Assembly (NCBI GenBank): GCA_965243755.1
Contig: CBDEVW010000002.1
Span: 992,001-1,056,000, forward strand
Origin: JANSWY01 sp965243755
GTDB lineage: Bacteria > Bacteroidota > Bacteroidia > Cytophagales > Cyclobacteriaceae
Reading direction: 5' to 3'
DNA length: 64,000 nucleotides
Below are positions 1-9,033 of the stretch, one piece after another; within the stretch, counting starts at the first letter, position 1, and each line of letters begins with the position of its first letter. The notes beneath the pieces were generated by a model, which had not been told where the DNA came from, searched no databases, and saw nothing but the letters and a program-made list of their open reading frames with translations. A program made the translations under genes and the position numbers.

Positions 1-1568
1 ATCAAACGGTGAACAATACCAATTGGGAAGCAGTATCTGTTAGTTTCAATTCGGGATCCTCTACTTCTGTAACAATCTATGGTGCATATGGAGGAGGAGA
101 AGGAAGATTCGATGATTTCACATTGACAGAAGGTTCGAGCGGTTCGTCCGGCAGTAGCCAGCTGATACCGGTGAGTGTTTCTGCTAACGGAGATGATGGA
201 AATGTTCCTGCGAATACGCTGGATGGTGATTTTGGGACAAGATGGTCTTCCAATGGATACACCGGCAAATACATCACTTATGACCTTGGTTCAAACAAGT
301 CAGTTTCAAGCATGAAGATCGCCTGGTACAAAGGTGACCAAAGACAAGCCTACTTTAAAATACGCGTGGGTACCTCTACAGCCAGTATGAGCACGGTATA
401 TGATGCCAGTACCACAGGTAGTAGCGGAAATACCACAGGATTGGAAACTTACGAGTTCAGTCCTGTAACCGCCAGATACGTAAGAGTGTCAGGTTTTGGT
501 AACTCAAGCAATTCATGGAACAGCATTACAGAAGCCGAGATCTATGGTGATGGAGGTGGATCGGGAGATACTACTCCTCCTGGTCCTGTAACTGGCCTTA
601 GTGCCAGCGCTGGTGATGGTTCCGTAAGTCTAAGCTGGAGTAACCCGGGAGATTCAGACTTTAGTCATGTGATCATTAGCTACTCTGGTGGTAATATTAA
701 TACTTCCAGTCAATCAAGAACTATCACAGGACTTACCAATGGCACCTCTTATACCTTTACTGTTACCGCTTATGATAACGCTGGTAACGCTTCAAGTGGA
801 AGTGCTGTAAGTGCAACTCCACAGGGAGGAGGTAGTCAACCCGGGCAAACTAACCTTGCCAATTGGAAACTGACTTTACCGGTAAGTAATTCCAGTGGGT
901 CACTATCAGGTGGTGCCGGAGATGCTTATGAGGTTCCCGCAACAACATTGGCTGGATGGACCAGCAATAGTGCCATTCCTAATGCGCTGGAGCCATATTT
1001 CTCCTATAATTCTTCGGGTAACATGGAATTCTATTGCCTGTACACAGGAATAACCACTTCCAGTAATACACAGAATTCAAGGACTGAGCTAAGAGAAATG
1101 ATTACCGGTACCGACAACCAGTATAACTGGACTTTGGGAGAAGGTGGTGTAATGGAAGGAAGATTCAGAGTGAAGGATCTCAACAATGCTTCCAAATTGT
1201 TTGCTATGCAGATCCACGGTAAAGCACCAGTTTCCAAGCCATTATTGAAGATTATCTGGGACAATGGGAAAATCAGAGCGCTTAGAAAAATTAATAGCGG
1301 TGGTTCCTGGGTAGATGATGAGGATACCAGTACCAGAGTAAATGTAAGTGCAAATGAATGGGTAAAAGTAAAAATTACATGTAGCACTTCACAACTTCGG
1401 GTTGATGTAAATGATCAGGAAATGATCACATGGACTGACGGGTTGGTAGATGACTGGGGAACCAGTAATACATTTTACTTTAAAGCAGGAAATTATCTGC
1501 AACATCATGATGTAGATGAAGGACATAGCGCGGTAGTAGAATACGACTATGTCTATATAACGCACTAG
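1..1568 (+). CDS. Multidomain alginate lyase, family PL7 (5' end outside window)
   Basis: Secreted endo-acting alginate lyase that cleaves polymannuronate/guluronate by beta-elimination. The reading frame is open to the first base of the window (codons from base 3), and the first ~45 residues read as the tail of a carbohydrate-binding beta-sandwich, so the GTG at 9 is not the start and the gene is partial. Numbering from that GTG: F5/8 type C (CBM32-like) domain ~50-182, fibronectin type III ~190-271, PL7 catalytic domain ~283-519. All three PL7 signature blocks are visible: RTELRE, QIHGK and YFKAGNYLQ, which carry the catalytic Arg, Gln/His and Tyr of the family. Gly/Ser-rich linkers join the domains. 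No type IX secretion C-terminal domain is seen. The downstream FadR regulator and KDPG aldolase fit uronate catabolism. Confidence 0.93.
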   Translation, partial: QTVNNTNWEAVSVSFNSGSSTSVTIYGAYGGGEGRFDDFTLTEGSSGSSGSSQLIPVSVSANGDDGNVPANTLDGDFGTRWSSNGYTGKYITYDLGSNKSVSSMKIAWYKGDQRQAYFKIRVGTSTASMSTVYDASTTGSSGNTTGLETYEFSPVTARYVRVSGFGNSSNSWNSITEAEIYGDGGGSGDTTPPGPVTGLSASAGDGSVSLSWSNPGDSDFSHVIISYSGGNINTSSQSRTITGLTNGTSYTFTVTAYDNAGNASSGSAVSATPQGGGSQPGQTNLANWKLTLPVSNSSGSLSGGAGDAYEVPATTLAGWTSNSAIPNALEPYFSYNSSGNMEFYCLYTGITTSSNTQNSRTELREMITGTDNQYNWTLGEGGVMEGRFRVKDLNNASKLFAMQIHGKAPVSKPLLKIIWDNGKIRALRKINSGGSWVDDEDTSTRVNVSANEWVKVKITCSTSQLRVDVNDQEMITWTDGLVDDWGTSNTFYFKAGNYLQHHDVDEGHSAVVEYDYVYITH

Positions 1569-1586
1569 TTCAATTTGATGGATGAT

Positions 1587-1624
1587 ACTCCTTGTCAACA
1601 ATGTTTGGCAAGGAGTTGATTTTT
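1587..1624 (+). terminator. Rho-independent terminator of the PL7 gene
   Basis: Perfect 8-bp inverted repeat (ACTCCTTG / CAAGGAGT) around a 14-nt loop, followed by TTGATTTTT, 19 bases after the lyase stop codon. Confidence 0.75.
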
Positions 1625-1716
1625 GCAAGAGTGAAAATAACGAAACGATAAAACGGTATGGGATAGAAAAACGAACGAATTAACGCTATAAAATTGAAAA
1701 TTTCCGTGGACCTTCG

Positions 1717-1731
1717 TAAATTGGTCAACCA
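1717..1731 (+). promoter_or_regulatory. Putative FadR/GntR operator overlapping a -7-like element
   Basis: TGGTCAACCA (1722-1731) has symmetric TGGT/ACCA half-sites, as in operators of FadR-subfamily GntR regulators. It overlaps TAAATTGG (1717-1724), which resembles the Bacteroidota -7 box TAnnTTTG, with TTGA 19 bases upstream. It lies 27 bases before the regulator gene, so autoregulation is inferred. Confidence 0.5.
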
Positions 1732-1758
1732 GTTGATGGTAAACTAAGTGAAAAGCAA

Positions 1759-2484
1759 ATGGCGAAAGAAATATTAAATAACTTCAAGGAGATAGTCATC
1801 GAAAAGCCGGTGGATAAGATCATTAATCAGATTAAAGAACTTATTTCCACAGGGCAACTAAAGGCTGGTGATAAACTTCCTTCAGAAAGAATGTTAAGTG
1901 AGAAGTTTGGGGTTGGTAGAACATATGTAAGGGATGCCATTAGAAAACTTGAGTTTTACGGAATTCTTAAAACGCTTCCACAAAGTGGAACGGTGGTGGC
2001 AGGATTTGGAATTACCGCACTGGAGGGTCTTATATCTGATGTTTTGCAGTTGGAAGGAGCAGATTTCAATTCTTTAATAGAAACCCGGGTAGTGCTGGAG
2101 ACGAATTCTGCGCGCATGGCGGCTATGAGAAGAACAGACGATGATATCATCGCACTGACCAGGGCACTTGATGCCTACGAATATAAGACTAAGCAAGGAG
2201 AAACTTCTGTAGAGGAGGATTTACTATTTCACCTGAAAATTACGGAGGCAAGTAAGAATAATGTACTTAAATCTTTGATGTTGATTGTGACTCCTGACAT
2301 TATTTCATATTTCACAGAAAATGATGTCTGCTCCGGAGATAAACCACTCACCGCATTGGAAGAGCACCATGTCATATTAAACCACATTATTGATCAGGAA
2401 CCGGAATTAGCAGAGAAAGCGATGTATTCGCATCTGCAGGATATCATCAATTATTCCAACACAAATGGATTTTTAAAATTGTGA
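1759..2484 (+). CDS. FadR-type GntR family transcriptional regulator
   Basis: DNA-binding transcription factor that probably senses a uronate or a degradation intermediate. An N-terminal GntR winged helix covers ~18-80, with the conserved AGDKLPSERMLSEKFGV stretch and TYVRDAIRKLE recognition region. An all-helical FCD effector domain covers ~98-225, where the family's metal-ligand positions are recognisable (EDLLFHL, EEHH, YSHLQD). Length is 241 aa, normal for the subfamily. A TGGT/ACCA palindrome lies directly upstream. Its position between a PL7 lyase and a KDPG aldolase suggests control of alginate catabolism; the effector cannot be read from sequence. The ATG start fits the beginning of the GntR domain. 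Confidence 0.9.
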   Translation: MAKEILNNFKEIVIEKPVDKIINQIKELISTGQLKAGDKLPSERMLSEKFGVGRTYVRDAIRKLEFYGILKTLPQSGTVVAGFGITALEGLISDVLQLEGADFNSLIETRVVLETNSARMAAMRRTDDDIIALTRALDAYEYKTKQGETSVEEDLLFHLKITEASKNNVLKSLMLIVTPDIISYFTENDVCSGDKPLTALEEHHVILNHIIDQEPELAEKAMYSHLQDIINYSNTNGFLKL

Positions 2485-2599
2485 TCGGTTAACTCAATGA
2501 ATGGTTGGGTAGGAGATGACATCATTCAACTCCTGTGAGAAATTTTGATTAGCGGTTAAGTTCTAAAAACAGAAGCGCCTGATAAAGTAATCAGAGCTG

Positions 2600-2620
2600 T
2601 TACCAGTTCTATCCTGGTAA
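2600..2620. other. Inverted repeat TTACCAG / CTGGTAA
   Basis: Perfect 7-bp arms with a 7-nt spacer in the gene-poor stretch 2485-2688 behind the FadR gene. It could be a weak terminator for either strand or an operator. The rest of 2485-2688 shows nothing recognisable. Confidence 0.3.
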
Positions 2621-2667
2621 AAGAAATTATAGTTAGTACCAATACTTCTTCATTTTACTGCAATTAA

Positions 2668-2688
2668 GGTTCCCAACAATAGGGAACC
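2668..2688 (-). terminator. Hairpin just after the minus-strand remnant
   Basis: Perfect 7-bp stem GGTTCCC / GGGAACC with a 7-nt loop, immediately downstream (minus strand) of the TAG that closes the remnant frame at 2689-2859. There is no strong T run, so terminator function is uncertain. Confidence 0.4.
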
Positions 2689-2859
2689 CTAATTTCCAAA
2701 ACGAAGAGGCAGAGGGTTTTTACTGTCATTACCATGTTCAAAACCTGTAGTTTCAAAATATGTTCCATAGGAGGCCTGCCACAGCATATTGCCTATTTTA
2801 TGCTCATCGTTGGTGAATGTGTCATTGGCAGGCAAACTCCTTATTTGATCAGCTGAGAT
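2689..2859 (-). pseudogene. C-terminal remnant of an unidentified minus-strand gene
   Basis: Read on the minus strand, 56 codons run open between TAA (2860-2862) and TAG (2689-2691) with protein-like composition, for example GNMLWQASYGTYFE and NPLPLRFGN. There is no start codon at the 5' end, and a hairpin follows the stop. It therefore looks like the surviving C-terminus of a longer gene whose body was lost where the KDPG aldolase gene now begins. I do not recognise the family. A chance open frame is the alternative. Confidence 0.45.
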
Positions 2860-2866
2860 TTAAATA

Positions 2867-3571
2867 ATGCAAATGGCCAGATTTTCAAGAATTGAAGTAG
2901 TGAGAAGAATGAAAGAAACGGGAGTTGTCCCAGTTTTTTATCATGAGGAGATCGACGTTTGCAAACAGGTTCTCGAGGCGTCTTATAGCGGGGGAGTACG
3001 GGTATTTGAGTTTACTAATAACGGAGAACTGGCTCATGAGCACTTCAGAGAATTGATTGTTTACTGCAGGGAAAATCTACCTGATTTGATCCTCGGTGCA
3101 GGCTCAATAGTAGATGCTTCTACTGCCGCATTGTACATCCAGTTGGGAGCAAACTTCATTGTATCACCGGTGCTCAATATGGAGATGGGGAGAGTTTGTA
3201 ACAGAAGAAAGATAGCATGGCTGCCTGGCTGTGGCTCAGTGACAGAGATCTCGTTTGCAGAAGAGCTGGGTGCAGAAGTGGTGAAAATATCTCCTGGATT
3301 GCAAGCTGGGGGTCCTGACTTTGTAAGGGCGGTTAAAGCATCATTACCTTGGGCAAGCATTATGGCACGCGAAGGAGTGGAGCCCACGGAAATTAGTCTG
3401 AAATCGTGGTTTGATGCGGGAGTTCATTGTGTTGCTATCGGATCTCAGTTGATCTGCCAAAAGATACTATCTGAAAATGATTTTGGTGGTCTGACACAGC
3501 AGGTGAAAAATGTGATTGCCATTGTAAAGCAATTGAAACAAGAATATATGGATTCAAGCCCGGTAACGTAA
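2867..3571 (+). CDS. eda: 2-dehydro-3-deoxy-phosphogluconate (KDPG/KHG) aldolase
   Basis: Cytosolic class I aldolase that splits KDPG to pyruvate and glyceraldehyde 3-phosphate, the final step of the route by which alginate-derived DEH enters central metabolism. The (beta/alpha)8 motifs of the family are in order: E48 in VFEFT (general acid/base), GAGSIVD, FIVSPVLN, LPGCGSVTEI, and the predicted Schiff-base lysine K140 in VVKISPG. A Ser replaces the usual Phe after K140, a modest deviation. Length is 234 aa, slightly longer than the ~210 aa typical. Two ATGs (2867, 2873) are possible starts. Upstream are the FadR gene and a minus-strand gene remnant; no KDG kinase lies beside it in this window. 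Confidence 0.9.
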   Translation: MQMARFSRIEVVRRMKETGVVPVFYHEEIDVCKQVLEASYSGGVRVFEFTNNGELAHEHFRELIVYCRENLPDLILGAGSIVDASTAALYIQLGANFIVSPVLNMEMGRVCNRRKIAWLPGCGSVTEISFAEELGAEVVKISPGLQAGGPDFVRAVKASLPWASIMAREGVEPTEISLKSWFDAGVHCVAIGSQLICQKILSENDFGGLTQQVKNVIAIVKQLKQEYMDSSPVT

Positions 3572-3655
3572 ATAAGTTGCCTGATCAATAAATCGCTTCT
3601 AATCGCTTGCTGCTTTTCATATTCAGGATAAACTTGTTGGGCATTTGAATTCATA

Positions 3656-3686
3656 AGAAGGTATCCAGATCAGGGTACCTTCTTTT
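3656..3686 (+). terminator. Rho-independent terminator after KDPG aldolase
   Basis: 8-bp stem AGAAGGTA / TACCTTCT followed by a short T run. It lies between the convergent aldolase and response-regulator genes and may serve both. Confidence 0.7.
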
Positions 3687-3704
3687 CATTTTCGGCTTCC
3701 TGCA

Positions 3705-4400
3705 CTATTGATTCAAATCTTCCAAAACAAACCCTCTGCCATGCACATTGGTGATTTTGATGGAATCATCTCTTTCCAGGTATTTTCGAAGTTTGTGGAT
3801 GAAGACATCCATGCTTTTTCTGTTGAAGAAATCATTTTCTCCCCAAATCGATTTTAAAGCTTTACTACGATCTAGGACTTCATTTTTCTTTTCACATAAC
3901 ATATACAGGATTCGGGCTTCTTTTTCTGTGAGCCGCTGTGAATTGCCCTCAAAATCCAATGAGTGGTTGCTATAATCGAATTTGTAACGTCCAATATTGA
4001 AAATGCACTGTTCCACTCCACCATTATTGCAGGTTCTTTTCATAATGGCCTTAACCCTCGCAATAAAAAGTTCCTCATCAATTGGCTTGACCACATAGTC
4101 ATCACACCCCAGCCGGAATCCTTTTAGTTTGTCGACTTTTAGTGCTTTAGCAGTCAGGAAGATAAAGGGGATTTCCGGGTCTATGGATCTGATATCTTTG
4201 GCGAGCGTGAACCCATCTTTCAGCGGCATCATTACATCGAGGATGCATAAGTCGAACCGGCCTTTATTAAACAACCTTAACCCTTCGTCTCCATCATGGG
4301 CCAGGGTTACCTTTAGCTCATGTATTTCGAGGTATTCCTTCAGGATGTATCCAAAATTGGCGTCATCCTCTACAAGAAGAATCTGATTACTGCTGGTCAT
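3705..4400 (-). CDS. OmpR/PhoB-type response regulator
   Basis: DNA-binding response regulator of the two-component system encoded with the kinase just upstream. The receiver domain (~5-120) has the acidic pair EDD, phospho-acceptor D55 in LCILDVMMP, and conserved LTAKA and VVKPID segments. A winged-helix output domain (~135-228) contains the LTEKEARILYML and VFIHKLRKYL elements typical of Trans_reg_C. It resembles RprY-type regulators of Bacteroidota. Its ATG overlaps the kinase stop by 4 nt, so the two are translationally coupled. The FtsX-type permease gene starting at 5879, divergent to the pair, is a plausible target. Confidence 0.93.
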   Translation of the reverse strand: MTSSNQILLVEDDANFGYILKEYLEIHELKVTLAHDGDEGLRLFNKGRFDLCILDVMMPLKDGFTLAKDIRSIDPEIPFIFLTAKALKVDKLKGFRLGCDDYVVKPIDEELFIARVKAIMKRTCNNGGVEQCIFNIGRYKFDYSNHSLDFEGNSQRLTEKEARILYMLCEKKNEVLDRSKALKSIWGENDFFNRKSMDVFIHKLRKYLERDDSIKITNVHGRGFVLEDLNQ

Positions 4401-5725
4401 TTCACTGCTGGTATGTATACTAAGAACTCACTCCCCTGATCCACAACACTGGATAACTTAATCTGTCCCTGATGAGCATCTACCAGTTTTTTAACATAGC
4501 TCAATCCAAGACCAAACCCTTTTACTCTATGTATATTCCCGGAATCTGCCCGGTAAAATTTATCAAATATGAATTTCTGAATTTCCTCTCCAATCCCAAC
4601 GCCATTATCCCTTATTCCAATCTTAATACCTTCTGACTCGTTGGAGGTGGTAATTTCAATTTGAGGTACTTTCAGTGTGTATTTCAAGGCATTATCAACC
4701 AGGTTGTAAATAATGTTCACCATGTGGGTGCGATCACCTTTCACAATGGATTGTTGCGCATTGAGGGACAACACAATTTCTCCTTTTCTTTGCTCAATGG
4801 CTAAACTCATGCTGGCAACTACCTCTTTGATGATGTCATGTATGTCTATTTCCTCTTTTTCCAAACTGAAATTACCAGAATCCAACATGGCTATTTGAAG
4901 AATTTTATCAACCTGCCCCTCCAGGCGTTTGCTTTCCTGGTCGATCAGGTTAAGGTAATTATGTCGTTTATCAGGGTCCAGTTTGCTTCCTCGCTTCAAT
5001 AGGTTGGCAGAGAGATTTATTGAAGCGATCGGTGTTTTAAACTCATGCGTGAGGTTATTGATGAAATCATTTTTTATTTCAGAAAGTTTCTTCTGCTTTC
5101 TAATGACCAATAATGTATAACTGAAGCACCCTATCAACAATATAATGAACAGGATCGACATCAAAAGCGCCTTGCCTGATTGGGCAAAAACATACCGCTC
5201 CTGATCAGGGAAAAACAGGGCCAGGTGGTAATTTCCTGATGATACTGGCGAGCAGGTCAGATTTGCCCACCCATGTCCTCTCTTGTCGGGATCCTCACAG
5301 GTCATTAGCGGAAAATCGAGACTTGCTCCCTCATCTCCCATGACAAAATCATATCCATCTTTCGATTCTTTGTCAACATATACTGCATATTCATAAGGGA
5401 GATCTATTCCGTGATCTTTAAGAACAGGACCAATGATAGCCCTGAACAAATGGTCCATTTCAGAGTCTTTGTGAACAGAACCTTCATTTACATTGGATGC
5501 TGCCTTATGAATTAACGTTGCGTATTCCTTGTCTTTTATAAAGGTTGAAGCGATGACTGAAGAAGCAAGATGGACTTTTTGGAGGAATATCTTTTTGTTG
5601 GTTTCAATGGAGGAATTGAGATGGAGAATTTGAAGAACTGAAAGTCCTATAAAGCCAATTGTGGCAATAATCACTACCATTAAAGTAGATGGAAGTCGTG
5701 TGCTTTTATCTGTCAATCTCATCAT
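4397..5725 (-). CDS. Membrane sensor histidine kinase (RprX-like)
   Basis: Inner-membrane sensor kinase of 442 aa. One TM segment lies at ~13-35, a ~140-aa periplasmic sensor region follows, and a second TM lies at ~180-203. The HisKA domain has phospho-acceptor His ~227 in LTHEFKTPIASI. The HATPase_c domain carries all boxes: NLVDNALKYT (N), DNGVGI (G1), FDKFYRADSG (F) and GFGLGLSYV (G2). No HAMP domain is evident. A good Shine-Dalgarno-like GGAGGAG precedes the ATG, unusual for this phylum. The coupled response regulator follows with a 4-nt overlap. Confidence 0.93.
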   Translation of the reverse strand: MMRLTDKSTRLPSTLMVVIIATIGFIGLSVLQILHLNSSIETNKKIFLQKVHLASSVIASTFIKDKEYATLIHKAASNVNEGSVHKDSEMDHLFRAIIGPVLKDHGIDLPYEYAVYVDKESKDGYDFVMGDEGASLDFPLMTCEDPDKRGHGWANLTCSPVSSGNYHLALFFPDQERYVFAQSGKALLMSILFIILLIGCFSYTLLVIRKQKKLSEIKNDFINNLTHEFKTPIASINLSANLLKRGSKLDPDKRHNYLNLIDQESKRLEGQVDKILQIAMLDSGNFSLEKEEIDIHDIIKEVVASMSLAIEQRKGEIVLSLNAQQSIVKGDRTHMVNIIYNLVDNALKYTLKVPQIEITTSNESEGIKIGIRDNGVGIGEEIQKFIFDKFYRADSGNIHRVKGFGLGLSYVKKLVDAHQGQIKLSSVVDQGSEFLVYIPAVK

Positions 5726-5878
5726 AAACTCTCCTCCAGGTATGAAAATACGAATATTTAAGCTATTCTTTTCGATATTAACTTTTCATTAACCAATTTA
5801 ATCTTTTGTTAAAGGACCTTAACCCCCGATTAAACAACCCTCTCCGAAACTATAGGTATGATTGTAAAAACATGTTAG

Positions 5879-8248
5879 ATGAGCAGCCTATTCAAGTTAA
5901 TTTACAGAAACTACCTAAAGTTCAAAACACTCAACACATTAAACATTACCGGATTATCATTAGGGTTTGTAGCCGCATTCCTTATGGTATTGTATGTCGA
6001 TCATGAAATCAGTTTTGACGCTTTCCATAATGAAGCAAATCAAATCTTCAGACTTGAAGCGCAAACCAATAGTGAAACCTGGCATGCAAGCCTCGGGCAC
6101 GAAACCGCAGCGCAATTGTCCACGGAAAGCTTTCCTGAAATAGAACATTTGGTAATGTATGATCGGAAAGAGAGAGCTTTTGTTCAGGTAGGCGATATAA
6201 AAATTCCGGAAAAGAATGCTTTTCACACTGCTGTGGAATCAGCTTTTTTTGAAGTTTTTAATTTCAAGTTTCTGGATGGAGACGCTCAGACTGCATTGCA
6301 AAAACCATATAGTGCTGTACTGACCAAATCCACGGCGGAAAGATATTTTGGTAAGGATAGGGCAATTGGTCAAACGCTGCGATATGATTCTACTGCGTAC
6401 ACCGTGACTGCAGTATTAGCGGACCTCCCAACTAATACGCATTTCAACTTCAATATGCTGCTTACAGATCCGGAGTTTTTCTCCAGGGACCATTTTCATG
6501 TCCAGACATTTGTAAGACTCAATGAAACTTCAAACAGGGAAAGCCTTTCCAAAAAAATCCTTGACCTGGATATCGATTATGGAAATGAGTGGCACCAGCT
6601 AACAAAAGTAAGGCTGATGGCTTTAGGGGATATACACCTGTATTCCGATACATCCTTCGGTGCTGGAGGTAAAGGCGACCTGATGCAGTTGGGCATATTT
6701 GTAGCGCTGGCATTTCTTATCCTGGGAATTGCAGTGATTAATTACGTTAATATGACTTTTGCGATTTTCGTAAATAAGGGGAAAGAAATAGGTGTAAGAA
6801 AGGTTCTGGGAGAAAATACAGGCTCAATTGTTCTAAAGTTGGCCCTTCAGGCAATGCTTACCATTTCAATCTCCATACCAGTCATCCTTGTATTAACCTA
6901 CATGGCTATTCCTGCCTTTAACGATTTCATGGGTGTAGATCTCTGGTTTGTATTGCAGGAGAAGCTATACTATGTTTTTGCGGGATTTTTATTTCTGGTG
7001 ATGGTGAGCCTACTTACTGTAGTCTACCCAACACTCACCATTAATAAAATAGAAATATCAACACTTATCAAGTCAAAGTTACTGCTCTCTCAGTCAGGCG
7101 GGGTGCGGTATCGCAATGTGCTTACCTTATTTCAATTTGCACTTTTATTCACGCTGGGGCTCTCTGCCTGGTTCATGAACAGACAAATTGAATATCTTGA
7201 TCAGAAGGACAAAGGATTTGACCCGGAAGGTGTGATTAAAATAGAAAATGCTTATGAATTGGGAGAAATTGGTGATTATCAAATCCTAAAAACCAACCTG
7301 TTGAGGTATCCGCAGCTTAAAGGAGTTGCCTTTGGTCCTATGATGGGTGACGGTATGAGCCCGTTATCCTACCAGCCCGAAGGATCGTCGGAGGTGTATG
7401 AAAACCTGTTGTCATATGGCGTGGATATCGATTATTTTGACGTCATGGGAATAGATATTCTCAATGGGTCATTTAAAGAAACGTTGACCAACTCCGAAGA
7501 TGGTCAGATCACAAGCCTGGTCAATCAAACTTTTATCAGGAGATACAACTGGCAGGATGACCCGATTGGAAAGAAGATCATTTTAAGACCTGGCACTGAA
7601 AATGAATTGCACCGAAAAGTCTCTGCAGTTTTTGAAGATTTTCATTTCTATTCATTCAAAGAGAAAATATCTCCCCAAATAATTTCACTTCGTCCTGATC
7701 CGCGGTTCATCAATACCAACATATTGGTAAAATCAACTGAAGCTGGTTTGCGTGAAACCAAGAAAATTATTGAAAAAGAATGGTTGAAGATTAACCAAAC
7801 GGTACCAGTTAACATTGTTGAAATGAGGGAAGCGGTGGAGGAATTATATGAAAAGGAAAAACAAACCGGCACTTTAGGAATTAGCTTGTCAATACTTGCG
7901 ATTATCCTTTCTGCTATGGGGCTCCTTGGTTTTATATGGTATATGCTTAGTTTGAAGTCGAAGGAAATTGCGATCAGAAAAGTACTGGGAGCTACACTGC
8001 TGCAGATTGTTAATTTACTGAACCGACAACTCTTTATTACCATTATGGTAGCGGGGTTCGTCGGAAGTATTGCGAGTTTTTGGATGATCAGACAGTGGCT
8101 ACAGGATTATGCTTATGCCATCAATGTAACTCCGGTTACGTTTATAGTTGCATTACTTCTGGTGTATGTTGCTGTATTTGGAGCTATAGCCGTCCAGACA
8201 TTTCGATCAGCGCTCATTGACCCTGTAATTGTATTGAAAGAAGAGTAG
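5879..8248 (+). CDS. FtsX/MacB-type ABC transporter permease
   Basis: Large inner-membrane permease (789 aa) with the duplicated Bacteroidota layout: TM1 near residue 20-40, a MacB-like periplasmic domain (~45-245), three TM segments of the first FtsX core (~262-395), a TM near 410-430, a second periplasmic domain (~440-640) and a final FtsX core (~665-780). The motif GKEIGVRKVLGE in the first core and its repeat SKEIAIRKVLGA in the second confirm the duplication. Such proteins are often orphan permeases whose ATPase is elsewhere, and none is adjacent here. Divergent transcription from the kinase/regulator pair suggests control by it, as in envelope-stress efflux systems. The substrate is unknown. 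Confidence 0.88.
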   Translation: MSSLFKLIYRNYLKFKTLNTLNITGLSLGFVAAFLMVLYVDHEISFDAFHNEANQIFRLEAQTNSETWHASLGHETAAQLSTESFPEIEHLVMYDRKERAFVQVGDIKIPEKNAFHTAVESAFFEVFNFKFLDGDAQTALQKPYSAVLTKSTAERYFGKDRAIGQTLRYDSTAYTVTAVLADLPTNTHFNFNMLLTDPEFFSRDHFHVQTFVRLNETSNRESLSKKILDLDIDYGNEWHQLTKVRLMALGDIHLYSDTSFGAGGKGDLMQLGIFVALAFLILGIAVINYVNMTFAIFVNKGKEIGVRKVLGENTGSIVLKLALQAMLTISISIPVILVLTYMAIPAFNDFMGVDLWFVLQEKLYYVFAGFLFLVMVSLLTVVYPTLTINKIEISTLIKSKLLLSQSGGVRYRNVLTLFQFALLFTLGLSAWFMNRQIEYLDQKDKGFDPEGVIKIENAYELGEIGDYQILKTNLLRYPQLKGVAFGPMMGDGMSPLSYQPEGSSEVYENLLSYGVDIDYFDVMGIDILNGSFKETLTNSEDGQITSLVNQTFIRRYNWQDDPIGKKIILRPGTENELHRKVSAVFEDFHFYSFKEKISPQIISLRPDPRFINTNILVKSTEAGLRETKKIIEKEWLKINQTVPVNIVEMREAVEELYEKEKQTGTLGISLSILAIILSAMGLLGFIWYMLSLKSKEIAIRKVLGATLLQIVNLLNRQLFITIMVAGFVGSIASFWMIRQWLQDYAYAINVTPVTFIVALLLVYVAVFGAIAVQTFRSALIDPVIVLKEE

Positions 8249-8343
8249 GTGAAATCTGAAAAGATTCGGGTAGGAAAATCAGGAAGCTATCGGTTTTATA
8301 ATTGAATTATTGTAGATGTACATTGGTACATGTATTTGGACAT

Positions 8344-8378
8344 AGAGGTAGGAAGAAGGGGTTCCTGCCTCTTATTTT
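8344..8378 (+). terminator. Rho-independent terminator of the permease gene
   Basis: 11-bp stem AGAGGTAGGAA / TTCCTGCCTCT (one G-T pair) with a 7-nt loop, followed by TATTTTAT. Confidence 0.8.
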
Positions 8379-8458
8379 ATGACAAAAAAAGAGCCATCCG
8401 TGAATACGAATGACCCCAATCAACTTACAACACACCTTGCTCAAAGGTTTCTTTTGAA

Positions 8459-8893
8459 TTAGCTGTCCAGAATCCAGTGATCAGCTTCCTCATGAGCATT
8501 AAATCTCTTAATATTCATAGATGGAAAGAGACGAGCTATCGACTCAGTAATTCTACTTCCCAATGATGCACCATTTGCGTTAGCAGATGATATTGCTGCT
8601 ATTTTTTTAACACTCTTGGCAAGTTTTGGCGCTTTGCCGAGTAGTATCTCCTTGTTAATGACCCGTCGGGCATCAGCGGTAAAATTTTTCAAATTGGTTC
8701 TGTCAAGAATGATTTTGTTACACAGTTTTTGAGCAACTAAATCACTGGCCAGGTTCAATACCTCTCTGGCAGACTTTCCATCCACTATTCCTTCCCAGCT
8801 TATCTTCACCACTTTGGCGTCTAAATCCGCATAAACCTTATTTCGGTTGACATAACCAAGCAATGTAAATTCGAGTTTCTCCATTACTTCCAT
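8459..8893 (-). CDS. SpoIIAA-like / STAS-fold hypothetical protein
   Basis: About 145 aa, cytoplasmic, no signal or TM. The pattern of beta strands and helices (KVVKISWEGIVDG, an ILDRTNL strand, KIAAISS and a C-terminal Phe/Asn region before EEADHWI) resembles SpoIIAA-like proteins of the STAS superfamily. A similar small protein is encoded at 55201-55557. A frame extension upstream needs a TTG at 8941; ATG 8893 or ATG 8884 is more likely, and 8884 has GGAAG four bases before it. Function is unknown; a role in protein-protein signalling is inferred only from the fold. Confidence 0.65.
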   Translation of the reverse strand: MEVMEKLEFTLLGYVNRNKVYADLDAKVVKISWEGIVDGKSAREVLNLASDLVAQKLCNKIILDRTNLKNFTADARRVINKEILLGKAPKLAKSVKKIAAISSANANGASLGSRITESIARLFPSMNIKRFNAHEEADHWILDS

Positions 8894-9021
8894 GCGAGTT
8901 GTTTGTTTGGTTTCAAGTGATTGCAAGATAGTACGAGCCAACGGTCCACATTCAATTTATTCGGTGACATAAAAAGGGCTCAGGTTGAAATGTGAATTTT
9001 GCCCGATGAATTAATTTTTGC

Positions 9022-9033
9022 GGGTAATTACCC
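9022..9033. promoter_or_regulatory. Perfect 12-bp palindrome in divergent intergenic region
   Basis: GGGTAATTACCC is perfectly self-complementary and lies in the 347-bp gap (8894-9240) between the STAS-like gene and the small-GTPase operon, which diverge from it. It is a candidate operator for either promoter. I see no gene in this gap. Confidence 0.35.

Noticed and set aside
9..11. GTG at position 9 as the start of the PL7 lyase
   Set aside because: The frame is open to the window edge and the first residues are the tail of a carbohydrate-binding domain, so the true start is upstream of the window.
1389..1628. Minus-strand frame across the end of the PL7 gene
   Set aside because: Lies opposite a clear PL7 catalytic domain and runs through its terminator; shadow frame.
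5806..6006. 66-aa frame overlapping the start of the FtsX permease
   Set aside because: Different frame from the permease, no features; the permease N-terminus with TM1 covers it.
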